Shown here in pieces: positions 1 to 7,837 of a stretch of 64,000 nucleotides of DNA; within the stretch, counting starts at the first letter, position 1; every line of letters starts with the position of its first letter. The stretch is from contig NZ_PZZP01000001.1 of the NCBI RefSeq assembly GCF_003046315.1, forward strand, positions 868,001 to 932,000, in the 5' to 3' direction. The notes beneath the pieces were generated by a model. That model was given only the letters and a program-made list of their open reading frames with translations, was not told the DNA's origin and searched no databases. This DNA comes from Desmospora activa DSM 45169. Its GTDB lineage: Bacteria; Bacillota; Bacilli; Thermoactinomycetales; DSM-45169. The position numbers and the translations under genes are program-made.

Positions 1-187
1 TATCGGCCAAAAAGGTTTGCAAATGCTTGCGATAGCGATCCAGTGGAATATTCAAGTCCCAGAAAGGAATCACATGGAATTGGTGCATCCATTGATGAAG
101 TCGTTCCAGATCTCGCTCCAGCTCCACGGGACGAAAGGCGATCCGCTTGCCGATGGTGGGGTGAAAGCGCTCATAGTGACCGCTCAT
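1..187 (-). CDS. Siderophore acyltransferase of IucB/RhbD type (partial, C-terminus outside window)
   Basis: The first 62 codons of a leftward gene are present; the rest lies beyond position 1. The product begins MSGHYERFHPT and contains LERLHQWMHQFHVIPFWDLN, which resembles the start of the GNAT-type N-acyltransferases that acylate N-hydroxylated amines in hydroxamate siderophores (IucB, RhbD, MbtK families). The start lies 10 bases past the stop of the siderophore synthetase, so it is the fourth gene of the operon, matching the order rhbA-rhbB-rhbC-rhbD in rhizobactin 1021 loci. The ribosome-binding site (GGGAAGAG) sits unusually close to the ATG. Function is inferred from similarity and order; the catalytic region is not in the window. 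Confidence 0.72.
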   Translation of the reverse strand, partial: MSGHYERFHPTIGKRIAFRPVELERDLERLHQWMHQFHVIPFWDLNIPLDRYRKHLQTFLAD

Positions 188-197
188 CTCTTCCCTA

Positions 198-2051
198 TCA
201 GGGGTTTTCGATTTCAAGGTTGGTCACCGCTCCTTTCAAAAGAGGGTTGTTGATGGGGACGTAGACGGACTGGCTTTCCATCGGTCCGATCAGTTCATCC
301 ATCTCATACAGCCGGGTCAACAGGTTTGCCTTACAGGGAAGGCGTTCCTCATCAAGCAGGCTGTAGATTAACCGGGAAGGCTCCCGGTTATGGGGCAAAA
401 GTTGAGTCAACGTTTCCCGCAATTCCGCCAACAGGACTTGTTCCTTTACCAGCCCGGCGGTGCCGAAGCCGTTGATCAGCCCCACAAGATGATTGAGGAA
501 GAAGTAATAGCGGAGCCGCTCATCGGCGACGGCATCGTTGCAGCGGGTATCGCTTTTTTCGTTGATGCCCGGCAGTAGCCGCTTCAGCCGCTCAAAAGTA
601 GATTCGCAGTAGTAGTAGCCTTGGTTGTCACGATAGTAGAAGTGGACGGGATAGCCGTTATCCAGTTTGATAAGGCTGTTTTGTTGGTGGGCTTCTAAGG
701 CGATTCCGTATTCCAGATACAACCACATGATGGGCTGAAACGAAAGGGTAAGATAACGACGGAACCAATCGCGGCTCACTTCCTGGGTTGAACGCCCTTC
801 CTGAGCAGCCAAGGATTGAATGATATGGGCCAGACGCGACTTTTCCCCGGCAGGATGATCCTGACACAGCCCGGCGATCAGGGTGACGTTACGTCCGGCG
901 TCTCCTTGAAAGGGGTTGTGACGCAGGCTTAGTTCAAAACCGGACTCTTCTTTATCGGGATCGATCAAAGTGAGATAGGCAGGATCTTCGATGATGGAAA
1001 ACCCGGGGAAGGCAGTACGCATTTTTTCTCCGATTTCGGTTTGCAGCAAGCGGGAGACTTCCACTCCCCGCTCCAGCTCTTTTCGCTTGTTGAGGCGAAG
1101 GGAGTTGGTGATTTTGATCGAGACGGAGCTCTTCAACATAAAATCAGCCTCGGGATGGTACAACGTGCGTAAGGAAGAGGTGGCATAATAAGGCCTTCCT
1201 TGGGGACCGAGATCCTTTAGGAGCCCATCGACAATCCAGCGTTGGGTTTGCGGTTGTTGCAGCAGATGATGCGCTTGTTGTGGATGAAGGGGAAGCAGAC
1301 TGTAATCAGACTGCTGGCAATAGGTCGTTTTTAAGTCGTCGGACAGTTGCGGGTCCGCCAGCAATTCCCGCTTGATCAGTTGCGTGGCGGATAAGGAGCG
1401 GGTGGAATCCTCCCGCACAATCAAGTGATGGGCGGCGAAGAGATGAAGGGGAAAGGCCCCCTTTAACTCCGGTGCATAGCGGGACTGTTCGCTATCGGAT
1501 AAGCCTTGTCTGCTTTTGGGAGTGGGATGCAACAAATGGCCTAACAGTAGGGACTGTTCCGCATCGAGGAAGTGAAAAGGATAGCGATACAGCTGTTTCT
1601 CATCTACTTGACGCGCGGAGAGGTAGGATGCGAGTTGGTTGTTGCTTTGAATGACGCGCTCGATCAGATCGACGGGAAAGTGATCCAATGACCGATCCAG
1701 TGCCAATTCCTTGGTCAGCAGGGTAGTCAGGGTGACCATATCCAGTGGCAGAAAGCGGTCAGAGCCGCTTTCTCTATATTGGAACGGAAACAGAAATTGA
1801 TGCCGTTCCGTCGCTGACCAATAGCGGAGCGGGGCCACAATTTCCAGGCCGTGATGGGGCAACGGGACACGCGCGGCTTTGCCGATGGGAGAGACGGAAA
1901 GAATGGAAGAGATGGGATTGTCCACTTCTAAGCCGTGTTGTTCCAACCAATGCACATTGCCGGTTTCTTTTAGATAGCAATTGAAAAAACTTTGCATGGT
2001 GGCTTGTTGAGCCCGTGTTTGCGACATGCGATTTACACGCTCCTCTGTCAT
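198..2051 (-). CDS. IucA/IucC-family siderophore synthetase (NRPS-independent, RhbC-like)
   Basis: The product is 617 aa, usual for NIS synthetases, which condense citrate or its derivative with a (hydroxy)amine in an ATP-dependent cytoplasmic reaction. Family motifs are visible: GHLLHPTPKSRQG at about 171-183 (the HPxxKxRxG nucleotide site), LPLHPQQ near 254-259, and MLKSSVSIKITNSLR at about 305-319. The frame is open upstream to 2147, but that would overlap the decarboxylase by 100 bases. The ATG at 2051 shares an ATGA overlap with the decarboxylase stop and is preferred; an ATG at 2027 is the alternative. As third gene after a diaminobutyrate aminotransferase and decarboxylase it corresponds to rhbC, pointing to a citrate-diaminopropane siderophore such as schizokinen or rhizobactin. 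The exact product is an inference. Confidence 0.9.
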   Translation of the reverse strand: MTEERVNRMSQTRAQQATMQSFFNCYLKETGNVHWLEQHGLEVDNPISSILSVSPIGKAARVPLPHHGLEIVAPLRYWSATERHQFLFPFQYRESGSDRFLPLDMVTLTTLLTKELALDRSLDHFPVDLIERVIQSNNQLASYLSARQVDEKQLYRYPFHFLDAEQSLLLGHLLHPTPKSRQGLSDSEQSRYAPELKGAFPLHLFAAHHLIVREDSTRSLSATQLIKRELLADPQLSDDLKTTYCQQSDYSLLPLHPQQAHHLLQQPQTQRWIVDGLLKDLGPQGRPYYATSSLRTLYHPEADFMLKSSVSIKITNSLRLNKRKELERGVEVSRLLQTEIGEKMRTAFPGFSIIEDPAYLTLIDPDKEESGFELSLRHNPFQGDAGRNVTLIAGLCQDHPAGEKSRLAHIIQSLAAQEGRSTQEVSRDWFRRYLTLSFQPIMWLYLEYGIALEAHQQNSLIKLDNGYPVHFYYRDNQGYYYCESTFERLKRLLPGINEKSDTRCNDAVADERLRYYFFLNHLVGLINGFGTAGLVKEQVLLAELRETLTQLLPHNREPSRLIYSLLDEERLPCKANLLTRLYEMDELIGPMESQSVYVPINNPLLKGAVTNLEIENP

Positions 2052-3559
2052 TTTTCCAGTTGGGCGCCGATTTGTTTGACAGCATTTAGGATGTGGTGGA
2101 TATCGGTCAAGGTGATGCGCGGGTTTAACAGGGTGAGTTTTAGACAAATATCGCCTTTCACCTTGGTTTGGGCGATAACCGCTTCACCACGAGCCAACAG
2201 CAGTTGCCGAATATCCCGATTGATCCAGTTTTGCCGGGATTGTTGGCACTCGCCTGGATCAGGCTCGGGGAGATACCGAAAGACGACGGCGTTTAGCATG
2301 GGATGGGGATTGATGGCCAGTAGTTTATCATCGTCGCGGATCATCCCGGCCGCTTTTGCCGCGATTTCCATTGTGCGGTCAATCATATGGGAGAATCCCC
2401 TCCGCCCCAAGGTCTGTAGGGAGACAAACAATTTAAGCGCGTCAAAACGGCGGGTGGTTTGAATCGATTTGGTTACCAAATGGGGGATACCGTGTTGTTC
2501 ATCTTCTGCCGGATTGAGATAATCGGCGTTTCGTTTAATTTCGTCAAAGTGGGCCTCATCACGGAGAAGAAAAGCGCCACAACTGATCGGCTGGTAGAAC
2601 CATTTATGAAAATCGACGGTGATGGAATCCGCCCGCTCAATGGCGGTTACGAGATGGCGATGGCGTTCGCTAAAGGCTAATGCCCCGCCAAAGGCGGCGT
2701 CTACATGCAGCCACATCTGATCCTTGTGGGTGCGTTCGACCAATGGCGGCAGCGGATCAATGCTACCGAAGTCGGTGGTACCAACGGTGGCGACAATGGC
2801 AAAAGGCAACTTTTTTTGCTGTCGCAGCTGTGCCAGTTTCCGATCCAAATCGGTGATAGAGAGGCGATGCTGTTCATCGGTTTCCACGCAGATAACCGCC
2901 TCTTCCCCTAGTCCCAATAGCGCCGCCGATTGTTTGACGGTAAAATGAGCCGCCTGGGAACAGAGAATACGCCAATCTTTTGCATGTGGGGGTAACCCTT
3001 TGCGTTGGATATTCCAATCGAAGCGGGTTTGAGCGAAATGGTTTCGCGCCAACAGCAATCCCATCAAATTGGATTGTGTTCCGCCGCTGGTAAATACACC
3101 GTCACTCTGGCTCTCAAGCCCAAATTGTCGGCATAACCAGCGCACCATTTTTTCTTCCAATATCGTGGCCGCAGGACTTTGGTCCCAGGAGTCCATTGAT
3201 TGATTCATGGCGCTGATCATCGTTTCCGCTGCCAGTGCAGGAGTGAGAGGTGGGCAATGGAGGTGAGCTGCACAAGTGGGATGATGTACAGCGACAGAAT
3301 GACGAAGAATCCTCTCTCCTGTCTGCCGTAACACCGTCTCCAACTCTACACCCTCTTCCGGGCAGATTTCTAAAGAGCGGAAAAGAGCGGTCAACTCCTC
3401 CGGTGAAATCCCGCTAAAAGGCTTGTCCAAGCCGGCAAAATGATGCTGGATCACCTCATGTGCAGTTTGCATCGCCTGGCTGTAGGCATTGCGAGAGGCT
3501 GTCGTTTCATTTAAAAACCTGGTATCCAGCAGCGTTGTTGTTTGCGTTTCAATCATCAT
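2048..3559 (-). CDS. PLP-dependent group II decarboxylase, probable L-2,4-diaminobutyrate decarboxylase (RhbB-like)
   Basis: The product is 503 aa. It carries the group II decarboxylase signature: TSGGTQSNL at about 158-165, HVDAAFGG near 285-292 (the aspartate that contacts the PLP ring), and VDFHKW with the Schiff-base lysine at about residue 319. In this setting it would convert L-2,4-diaminobutyrate to 1,3-diaminopropane, the amine arm of schizokinen/rhizobactin siderophores. The start is the first of two adjacent ATGs (3559, then 3556) following TCGGAGGAAGC; the frame open further upstream runs into the aminotransferase tail. Its stop overlaps the next gene by ATGA. Substrate assignment rests on operon context; aromatic-amino-acid decarboxylases share the same fold. 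Confidence 0.88.
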   Translation of the reverse strand: MMIETQTTTLLDTRFLNETTASRNAYSQAMQTAHEVIQHHFAGLDKPFSGISPEELTALFRSLEICPEEGVELETVLRQTGERILRHSVAVHHPTCAAHLHCPPLTPALAAETMISAMNQSMDSWDQSPAATILEEKMVRWLCRQFGLESQSDGVFTSGGTQSNLMGLLLARNHFAQTRFDWNIQRKGLPPHAKDWRILCSQAAHFTVKQSAALLGLGEEAVICVETDEQHRLSITDLDRKLAQLRQQKKLPFAIVATVGTTDFGSIDPLPPLVERTHKDQMWLHVDAAFGGALAFSERHRHLVTAIERADSITVDFHKWFYQPISCGAFLLRDEAHFDEIKRNADYLNPAEDEQHGIPHLVTKSIQTTRRFDALKLFVSLQTLGRRGFSHMIDRTMEIAAKAAGMIRDDDKLLAINPHPMLNAVVFRYLPEPDPGECQQSRQNWINRDIRQLLLARGEAVIAQTKVKGDICLKLTLLNPRITLTDIHHILNAVKQIGAQLEK

Positions 3560-3572
3560 GCTTCCTCCGATC

Positions 3573-4710
3573 TTACGCATAAGCGGCCAGGGATCTTTCC
3601 GCAGCTTCAACCGCATCGGCGAAACGTTGGCAAATGTGGTCTACCTGTTCTTCGGTGATGATGAGCGGGGGAAGAAAACGGACGACACTGCCGTGGCGGC
3701 CCCCTAATTCCACGATCAGCTTACGTTCAAAGCAAGCTTTTTGGATGGCTTGTGCCAGTTCTGGATAGAAAGGTTCCAGAGTGTGCGCCCGGTGACCAGG
3801 CATCCAGGGATTCATCATAGACGACGACTGCCAAGGGGAGGGAGCCTCCGATCGCTTTGGACAACACTAGCACATCCGGGGTGATGTCGGCATGTTCAAA
3901 GGCAAACCATTTGCCGGTTCGACCAAAGCCGGTCTGTACTTCATCGATGATGAGGGGGATGTTTCGTTCTTGCGTCAGTAAGCGAATATTTTGAACCCAA
4001 TGATCCGGTGCAGGGATGGCGCCGCCTTCCCCTTGTACAGTCTCCATGATCATTCCTGCGGGTACGGTAATTCCGCTCTCGGGGTCATCCAGCAATCGTT
4101 GGATGAAACGGCTACCGGTTTCCGCTCCTTTGTCCCCACCTTGGCCAAAGGGACAACGGTAGCTGTAGGGATACGGCAAAAAGTGTACATCGGGCATCAA
4201 TCCACCCACATGCTCTTTGGGTGCCGTATTTCCCATTAATGCCAGCGAACCGTGAGTCATGCCGTGATAAGCGCCGTGAAAAGCGAATATCGATCGGCGC
4301 CCCGTCGCTGTTTTGACCAACTTTAATGCTGCTTCAACCGCATCCGTTCCCGCTGGACCGCAAAATTGAATTTTGGCTCGACGGGCAAACGCCTGCGGCA
4401 GACAGGAGAGCAACTCTTCGATAAAGGCGTTTTTGGTCGGTGTGGTTAAATCAAGAGTATGTAACGGGCCATTGTCCGCCAACACTTGCTGAATTGCTTC
4501 AATTACCAACGGATGATTGTGACCGAGGGCGAGGGTGCCAGCACCCGCTAAGCAGTCGAAGTAGAGATTTCCTTCCACATCTGTGACGTGGATACCACTC
4601 GCTTCCCGAATCGCCAGCGGGATGCGGCGTGGATAGGAGCGTGCATTTGATTCCCATCGTTCCTGCTGGGCTAAGTAATGTTCGTTTTCCCATACGCGTT
4701 TGGAACGCAT
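3573..4710 (-). pseudogene. Broken diaminobutyrate-2-oxoglutarate aminotransferase (RhbA/Dat-like), internal deletion and frameshift
   Basis: From the ATG at 4710 (ribosome-binding site AGGAGG) the frame encodes an excellent class III aminotransferase N-terminus: ESNARSYPRR, DCLAGAGTLALGHNHP, HGAYHGMTHG, IDEVQTGFGRTGK and LSKAIGG with the PLP lysine. After GAHSGTF the frame degenerates and stops at 3727. The family C-terminus (LAQAIQKACFERK, GGRHGSVVRFLPPLI) is intact but in another frame, ending at 3573. Compared with family members of about 450 aa, roughly 90 residues between the two halves are absent, so this is not a simple one-base shift. The break is near 3768-3776. The gene should supply L-2,4-diaminobutyrate from aspartate semialdehyde. 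It may be a true pseudogene or an assembly collapse. Confidence 0.85.
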
Positions 4711-4741
4711 CGATGGACTCCTCCTGTCTGCTTATCAATAA

Positions 4742-4756
4742 CGATAATCATTCTCA
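4742..4756. promoter_or_regulatory. Fur box at the siderophore operon start site
   Basis: CGATAATCATTCTCA matches the 7-1-7 Fur consensus TGATAATNATTATCA at 13 of 15 positions (counting N as matched). It lies just downstream of the -10 element, where bound Fe-Fur would block transcription. The downstream genes encode siderophore synthesis, which fits iron repression. Confidence 0.68.
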
Positions 4757-4768
4757 ATTTCGTTTAAT

Positions 4769-4797
4769 AATTTAGCACACAAAAATCGAGGTGTAAA
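4769..4797 (-). promoter_or_regulatory. Sigma-A-type promoter of the siderophore operon
   Basis: Reading leftward, TTTACA (4797-4792) is followed after 17 bases by TAAATT (4774-4769). The predicted start lies in or just before a Fur-box-like palindrome, about 50 bases upstream of the aminotransferase ATG. Spacing and the overlapping operator make this the best candidate promoter of the region. Confidence 0.6.
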
Positions 4798-4822
4798 CCG
4801 GTTCGGGAAAAATAATTGCGAT

Positions 4823-4837
4823 TGATAATCGTTATCG
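4823..4837. promoter_or_regulatory. Second Fur-box-like palindrome
   Basis: TGATAATCGTTATCG contains the perfect palindrome core GATAA-TCG-TTATC and matches the 7-1-7 Fur consensus closely. It lies about 30 bases upstream of the operon -35 element, 81 bases from the first box. It could strengthen repression or mark a second promoter. No rightward iron gene starts nearby; the next rightward gene begins at 5100. Confidence 0.6.
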
Positions 4838-5033
4838 AATACATAGAATCCCCCGTATGTACTGACAGGAGGGGGGATGGAACGCTGTGAAATTTTTTAT
4901 ACTGTTGGAACGAGAGGGTTTGCGCACTTCATAACGGCAATGATCGCCTTAAGGGAAAATGTAAGCGAGTAGCATGTCGGCTTCAATTCATGATCAACTA
5001 AAAATCGAAACGGTTAACGTTTTCCTTATTAAT

Positions 5034-5050
5034 ACTTACCTATGTTAAGT
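5034..5050. promoter_or_regulatory. Inverted repeat upstream of mhqO, possible quinone-responsive repressor site
   Basis: ACTTA-N7-TAAGT lies 50 bases before the mhqO start in an AT-rich stretch without other features; a looser repeat GTTACT...AGATAAC follows directly. B. subtilis mhq genes are controlled by a MarR-type repressor (MhqR) at a palindrome in this position, but this sequence was not matched to a known operator. The rest of 4840-5030 shows nothing recognisable. Confidence 0.35.
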
Positions 5051-5099
5051 TACTCATGTTATTGTAGTAGATAACCGATATTGGGAGGTGGGAACGTTG

Positions 5100-6047
5100 A
5101 TGAAAAAAACGGTGGGTATTCATCATATTACGGCGGTGGCAGGGCATCCTCAGGAGAATCTCGATTTTTATACGAAAGTTTTGGGGATGCGCATCATTAA
5201 GCAAACGGTTAATTTTGGCGACCCAAATACATACCATCTTTATTTTGGCGATGAGGTAGGCCGTCCCGGAACATTGATGACCACCTTTCCTTCGCCGCAA
5301 GCCAGGAAAGGGCGGATTGGTGGCGGCCAGGTTGGGGTAACTTCCTTTGCGGTTCCAGTAGGAGGACTGGATTATTGGAAAGAGCGACTGCAGCAATATG
5401 ATGTTTCCATCATGACAGGGGAACGGTTAGGCGATCGTCTGCTTCAGTTTGATGATCCTCACGGCCTACACTTAGAAATCGTGGAGCGGAAAACCGAACA
5501 GCGCAGCGGATGGACAGTGGTTGGTCTTGACGGGGAGTATGCTATTACTGGAATCGCCGGTGCCGTCCTCTATTCGACCGCTCCGGAAAAAACCAACACC
5601 TTGTTGGAACAGGGGATGGGTTTGATCAAGGTGGCAGAAGAAAAGGGTTGGGTCCGTTTTCAGGCCGAGAGTCCCAATGGCCAATGGATCGATGTGAAGC
5701 GGGAAGCGCTTCCGGTTGGTTCGATGGGTGCCGGTGTGGTTCACCATATCGCCTTGCGGGCTGCCGATGAAGCGGAGCAGCAGGAATGGATCGACCATCT
5801 ACACCAGTATGGCATCACCCCGACGGAAGTGCGCAATCGTCTCTATTTCCAATCAATCTACTTCCGTGAAGAAGGGGGCATCTTGTTTGAAATTGCCACG
5901 GACGGACCAGGCTTCACTGTCGACGAAGAGCGGAAACATTTGGGGCAATCGCTAAAATTACCGCCATGGTTGGAACCGGAACGGGAGAACATCGAGTCGG
6001 GTTTGCTCCCACTACAGGTGCCCAAAGCAAAAGGAGGAAAAGGATGA
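5100..6047 (+). CDS. mhqO: Ring-cleaving dioxygenase of the VOC/glyoxalase superfamily (MhqO-like)
   Basis: The product is 315 aa with two VOC modules, each opening with a metal-ligand histidine: GIHHITAVAGHPQENLDFY at residues 6-24 and VVHHIALRA at about 211-219. The C-terminal FEIATDGPGF carries the usual glutamate ligand. MhqO-type extradiol dioxygenases are induced by methylhydroquinone and catechols and are thought to open the aromatic ring. The ATG at 5100 follows TTGGGAGG at a slightly long spacing; an adjacent in-frame TTG at 5097 is an alternative. Its stop overlaps the esterase start by ATGA. In B. subtilis the same two families are adjacent in mhqNOD. Confidence 0.85.
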   Translation: MKKTVGIHHITAVAGHPQENLDFYTKVLGMRIIKQTVNFGDPNTYHLYFGDEVGRPGTLMTTFPSPQARKGRIGGGQVGVTSFAVPVGGLDYWKERLQQYDVSIMTGERLGDRLLQFDDPHGLHLEIVERKTEQRSGWTVVGLDGEYAITGIAGAVLYSTAPEKTNTLLEQGMGLIKVAEEKGWVRFQAESPNGQWIDVKREALPVGSMGAGVVHHIALRAADEAEQQEWIDHLHQYGITPTEVRNRLYFQSIYFREEGGILFEIATDGPGFTVDEERKHLGQSLKLPPWLEPERENIESGLLPLQVPKAKGGKG

Positions 6048-6649
6048 GACATCTCTTTCAACGAGGAACGGATTCGGATGCTCCGATATTGTTAACCCTT
6101 CACGGCACTGGGGGAAATGAGGAAGACTTGTTGCCTTTAGCAAAAATGATTTCACCTCATTCGTCAGTACTCAGCCCACGGGGGAATGTGCTGGAAAATG
6201 GGATGCCTCGTTTTTTTCGCCGTTTGGCTGAAGGGGTATTTGATGAAGAAGATTTGGTACAACGCACAGAAGAGTTAAAGCAATTTATCGATGAAGCGGC
6301 GGAAAAGTATACGTTTGATCGGAGTAAGGTGGTGGCTGTCGGTTATTCCAACGGAGCCAATATCGCAGGCAGCCTCCTCTTTCATTATCCGGGAGTGTTG
6401 TATGGGGCCATTTTGCATCATCCGATGGTTCCCCGTCGAGGAGTGGCGTTGCCAGACCTCTCAAAAACCCCGATCTTCATCGGAGCAGGTCAAAACGATC
6501 CCATTTGTCCGCCGCAGGAAACGGAAGAACTGCAGCGGTTGCTGCAATCCGCCGGTGCTGCTGTTTCTGTTCACTGGGAACAGGCTGGTCACCAATTAAC
6601 CCAAACAGAGGTGGAAGCGGCTTCCCGTTGGATGAAGGAGTCATTTTGA
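6044..6649 (+). CDS. mhqD: Carboxylesterase/phospholipase-family hydrolase (MhqD-like)
   Basis: The product is 201 aa with an alpha/beta hydrolase fold: LHGTGGNEEDLLPL near the N-terminus (oxyanion-hole HG), GYSNGANIA with the nucleophilic serine, GAGQNDPICPP with the acid residue and AGHQLTQTE with the catalytic histidine. Length and motifs fit the small carboxylesterases of the MhqD/YtpA-neighbouring group. The start ATG overlaps the mhqO stop (ATGA) after AGGAGGAAAAGG, so the two are translationally coupled. With MhqO it probably removes electrophilic quinone derivatives; the true substrate is unknown. Confidence 0.85.
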   Translation: MRHLFQRGTDSDAPILLTLHGTGGNEEDLLPLAKMISPHSSVLSPRGNVLENGMPRFFRRLAEGVFDEEDLVQRTEELKQFIDEAAEKYTFDRSKVVAVGYSNGANIAGSLLFHYPGVLYGAILHHPMVPRRGVALPDLSKTPIFIGAGQNDPICPPQETEELQRLLQSAGAAVSVHWEQAGHQLTQTEVEAASRWMKESF

Positions 6650-6773
6650 AGTAATCGGGATCACGGCCCGGGCCTCCTTTGTCAGCCACCTCTTAAAGGG
6701 AAGAGGGGAGCGATTTCCGGTATAGCGCCCTTTGCACTAAAGCACAAGTCTCGCTTTGATCCGGCTGCCCAAC

Positions 6774-6840
6774 GGAGGAGATGAAGCGGACAGTCCTTCA
6801 TCGTTGCAAGGGAAAGAGGCGCGAAGACGGAAATCGGGAC
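6774..6840. repeat. Dispersed intergenic hairpin repeat, copy 1
   Basis: A hairpin GATGAAG (6780-6786) / CTTCATC (6796-6802) is followed after 7 bases by a 21-base block at 6810-6830 and then AATCGGG. The same arrangement with the same spacing occurs at 47893-47957. In this copy the loop GGACAGTCC (6788-6796) is also perfectly complementary to GGACTGTCC at 6837-6845. The leftward translation of both copies contains the peptide VFAPLSL, but no gene model is supported. The remainder of the 6650-7051 gap holds a terminator at 6853-6879 and nothing else recognisable. Confidence 0.6.
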
Positions 6841-6852
6841 TGTCCAACCTTT

Positions 6853-6879
6853 ACCCCTTCTCCGGAAGGGGTTTTTTTT
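6853..6879 (+). terminator. Rho-independent terminator downstream of mhqD
   Basis: ACCCCTTC-TCC-GGAAGGGGT is followed by eight T residues. It lies about 200 bases past the mhqD stop, directly after the dispersed hairpin repeat, so any read-through transcript would contain that repeat. Confidence 0.8.
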
Positions 6880-7051
6880 GAACGATCGATCGTGATTGAA
6901 GCAAGCACCCATCACCCAATTCCGCGAGATTTGGTAAACCTCATGTAGGAAAATGTCCCCCCGCAAGCCTTGTGGACATGCGCATATGCGGATGAGACAA
7001 GTCATATGATGTAGCATCTAGGCTTGTCAGAGGCAAAAGGGTGGGATAAAG

Positions 7052-7837
7052 ATGCGGGAATGGAACCAAGGGGTACGCAAACGCAGAGAGGAAAAGTTGC
7101 GGGCGATTCGGGGGGAGACTCGGAAGAGCGTCTCTCCTCATCAGGCGTGGGGAGCGCCGGTGTGGAAAAAGGAGACGGAAGCGGACGAGCTCCCCTGGAA
7201 CCGGCCGGGTAGTTGGATGAATACCAGGAAAAAGGGGAAATGGGCGCCCCGGATGTTGTTGCAAACCTTTCTCGCTTTTGCCTTGCTGACAGGGGTTTAT
7301 CTGCTTTACCAGTCCGAGGTGCCGGCTAGTCAGCAGGCGCAGATGTGGATTGCGGAGGTAATGGAGCGAGATTTTAATTTTGAGGGTGTTGCGCTTTGGT
7401 ATCAGGAGCATCTGGGGGGATCGGCCATTTTGCCTGTGTTTCAAAGAAAATCGGATCAGGAGAGCGATGGAGCGAAAACATTCGAATGGGTCGCCCCTGT
7501 CGCTGGGAAGGTACAACGTCCTTTTCAAGAAGGGGAACGGGGAATCATTATTCAGACCAAGAAAGATGCACCAGTAGTGGCCGCTGCGGAAGGATGGGTG
7601 ATCCAGGCGGGTACGGTGGAAGGGCTGGGGAATACCGTAGTCCTTCGCCATGCGGATGGACGGGAAACCTGGTACGGTTGGTTGAAGGAAATACGAGTGG
7701 AAGAGAAAGACTGGGTAAAACCGCGTCAACTGTTGGGAGAAGCAGGAGTGCAAGAAAACGAGGCCATGCTCTTTTTTGCGATGAAGCGGGGGGATGATTT
7801 TGTCAATCCTGCGGATGTGATTCCCTTTGGCTCTTAA
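7052..7837 (+). CDS. spoIVFA: Stage IV sporulation protein FA (SpoIVFA)
   Basis: The product is 261 aa: a charged N-terminus, one membrane segment at about 68-86 (MLLQTFLAFALLTGVYLLY), and a C-terminal M23-like lysostaphin fold from about residue 145 (GKVQRPF, GIIIQTKK, GLGNTVVLRHADG). In B. subtilis SpoIVFA holds the protease SpoIVFB inactive in the outer forespore membrane, with BofA, until a forespore signal arrives. The next gene, overlapping by 11 bases, is spoIVFB. The ATG at 7052 has a modest ribosome-binding site, GGGTGGGA. Confidence 0.9.
   Translation: MREWNQGVRKRREEKLRAIRGETRKSVSPHQAWGAPVWKKETEADELPWNRPGSWMNTRKKGKWAPRMLLQTFLAFALLTGVYLLYQSEVPASQQAQMWIAEVMERDFNFEGVALWYQEHLGGSAILPVFQRKSDQESDGAKTFEWVAPVAGKVQRPFQEGERGIIIQTKKDAPVVAAAEGWVIQAGTVEGLGNTVVLRHADGRETWYGWLKEIRVEEKDWVKPRQLLGEAGVQENEAMLFFAMKRGDDFVNPADVIPFGS

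Noticed and set aside
2052-2147. Upstream extension of the IucA/IucC synthetase
   Set aside because: It overlaps the decarboxylase by 100 bases; the ATGA overlap at 2051 is the natural start.
6941-7753. 270-aa leftward open frame
   Set aside because: It is antisense to spoIVFA, Pro/Arg/Leu-rich, and has no motif; the forward gene is clearly real.
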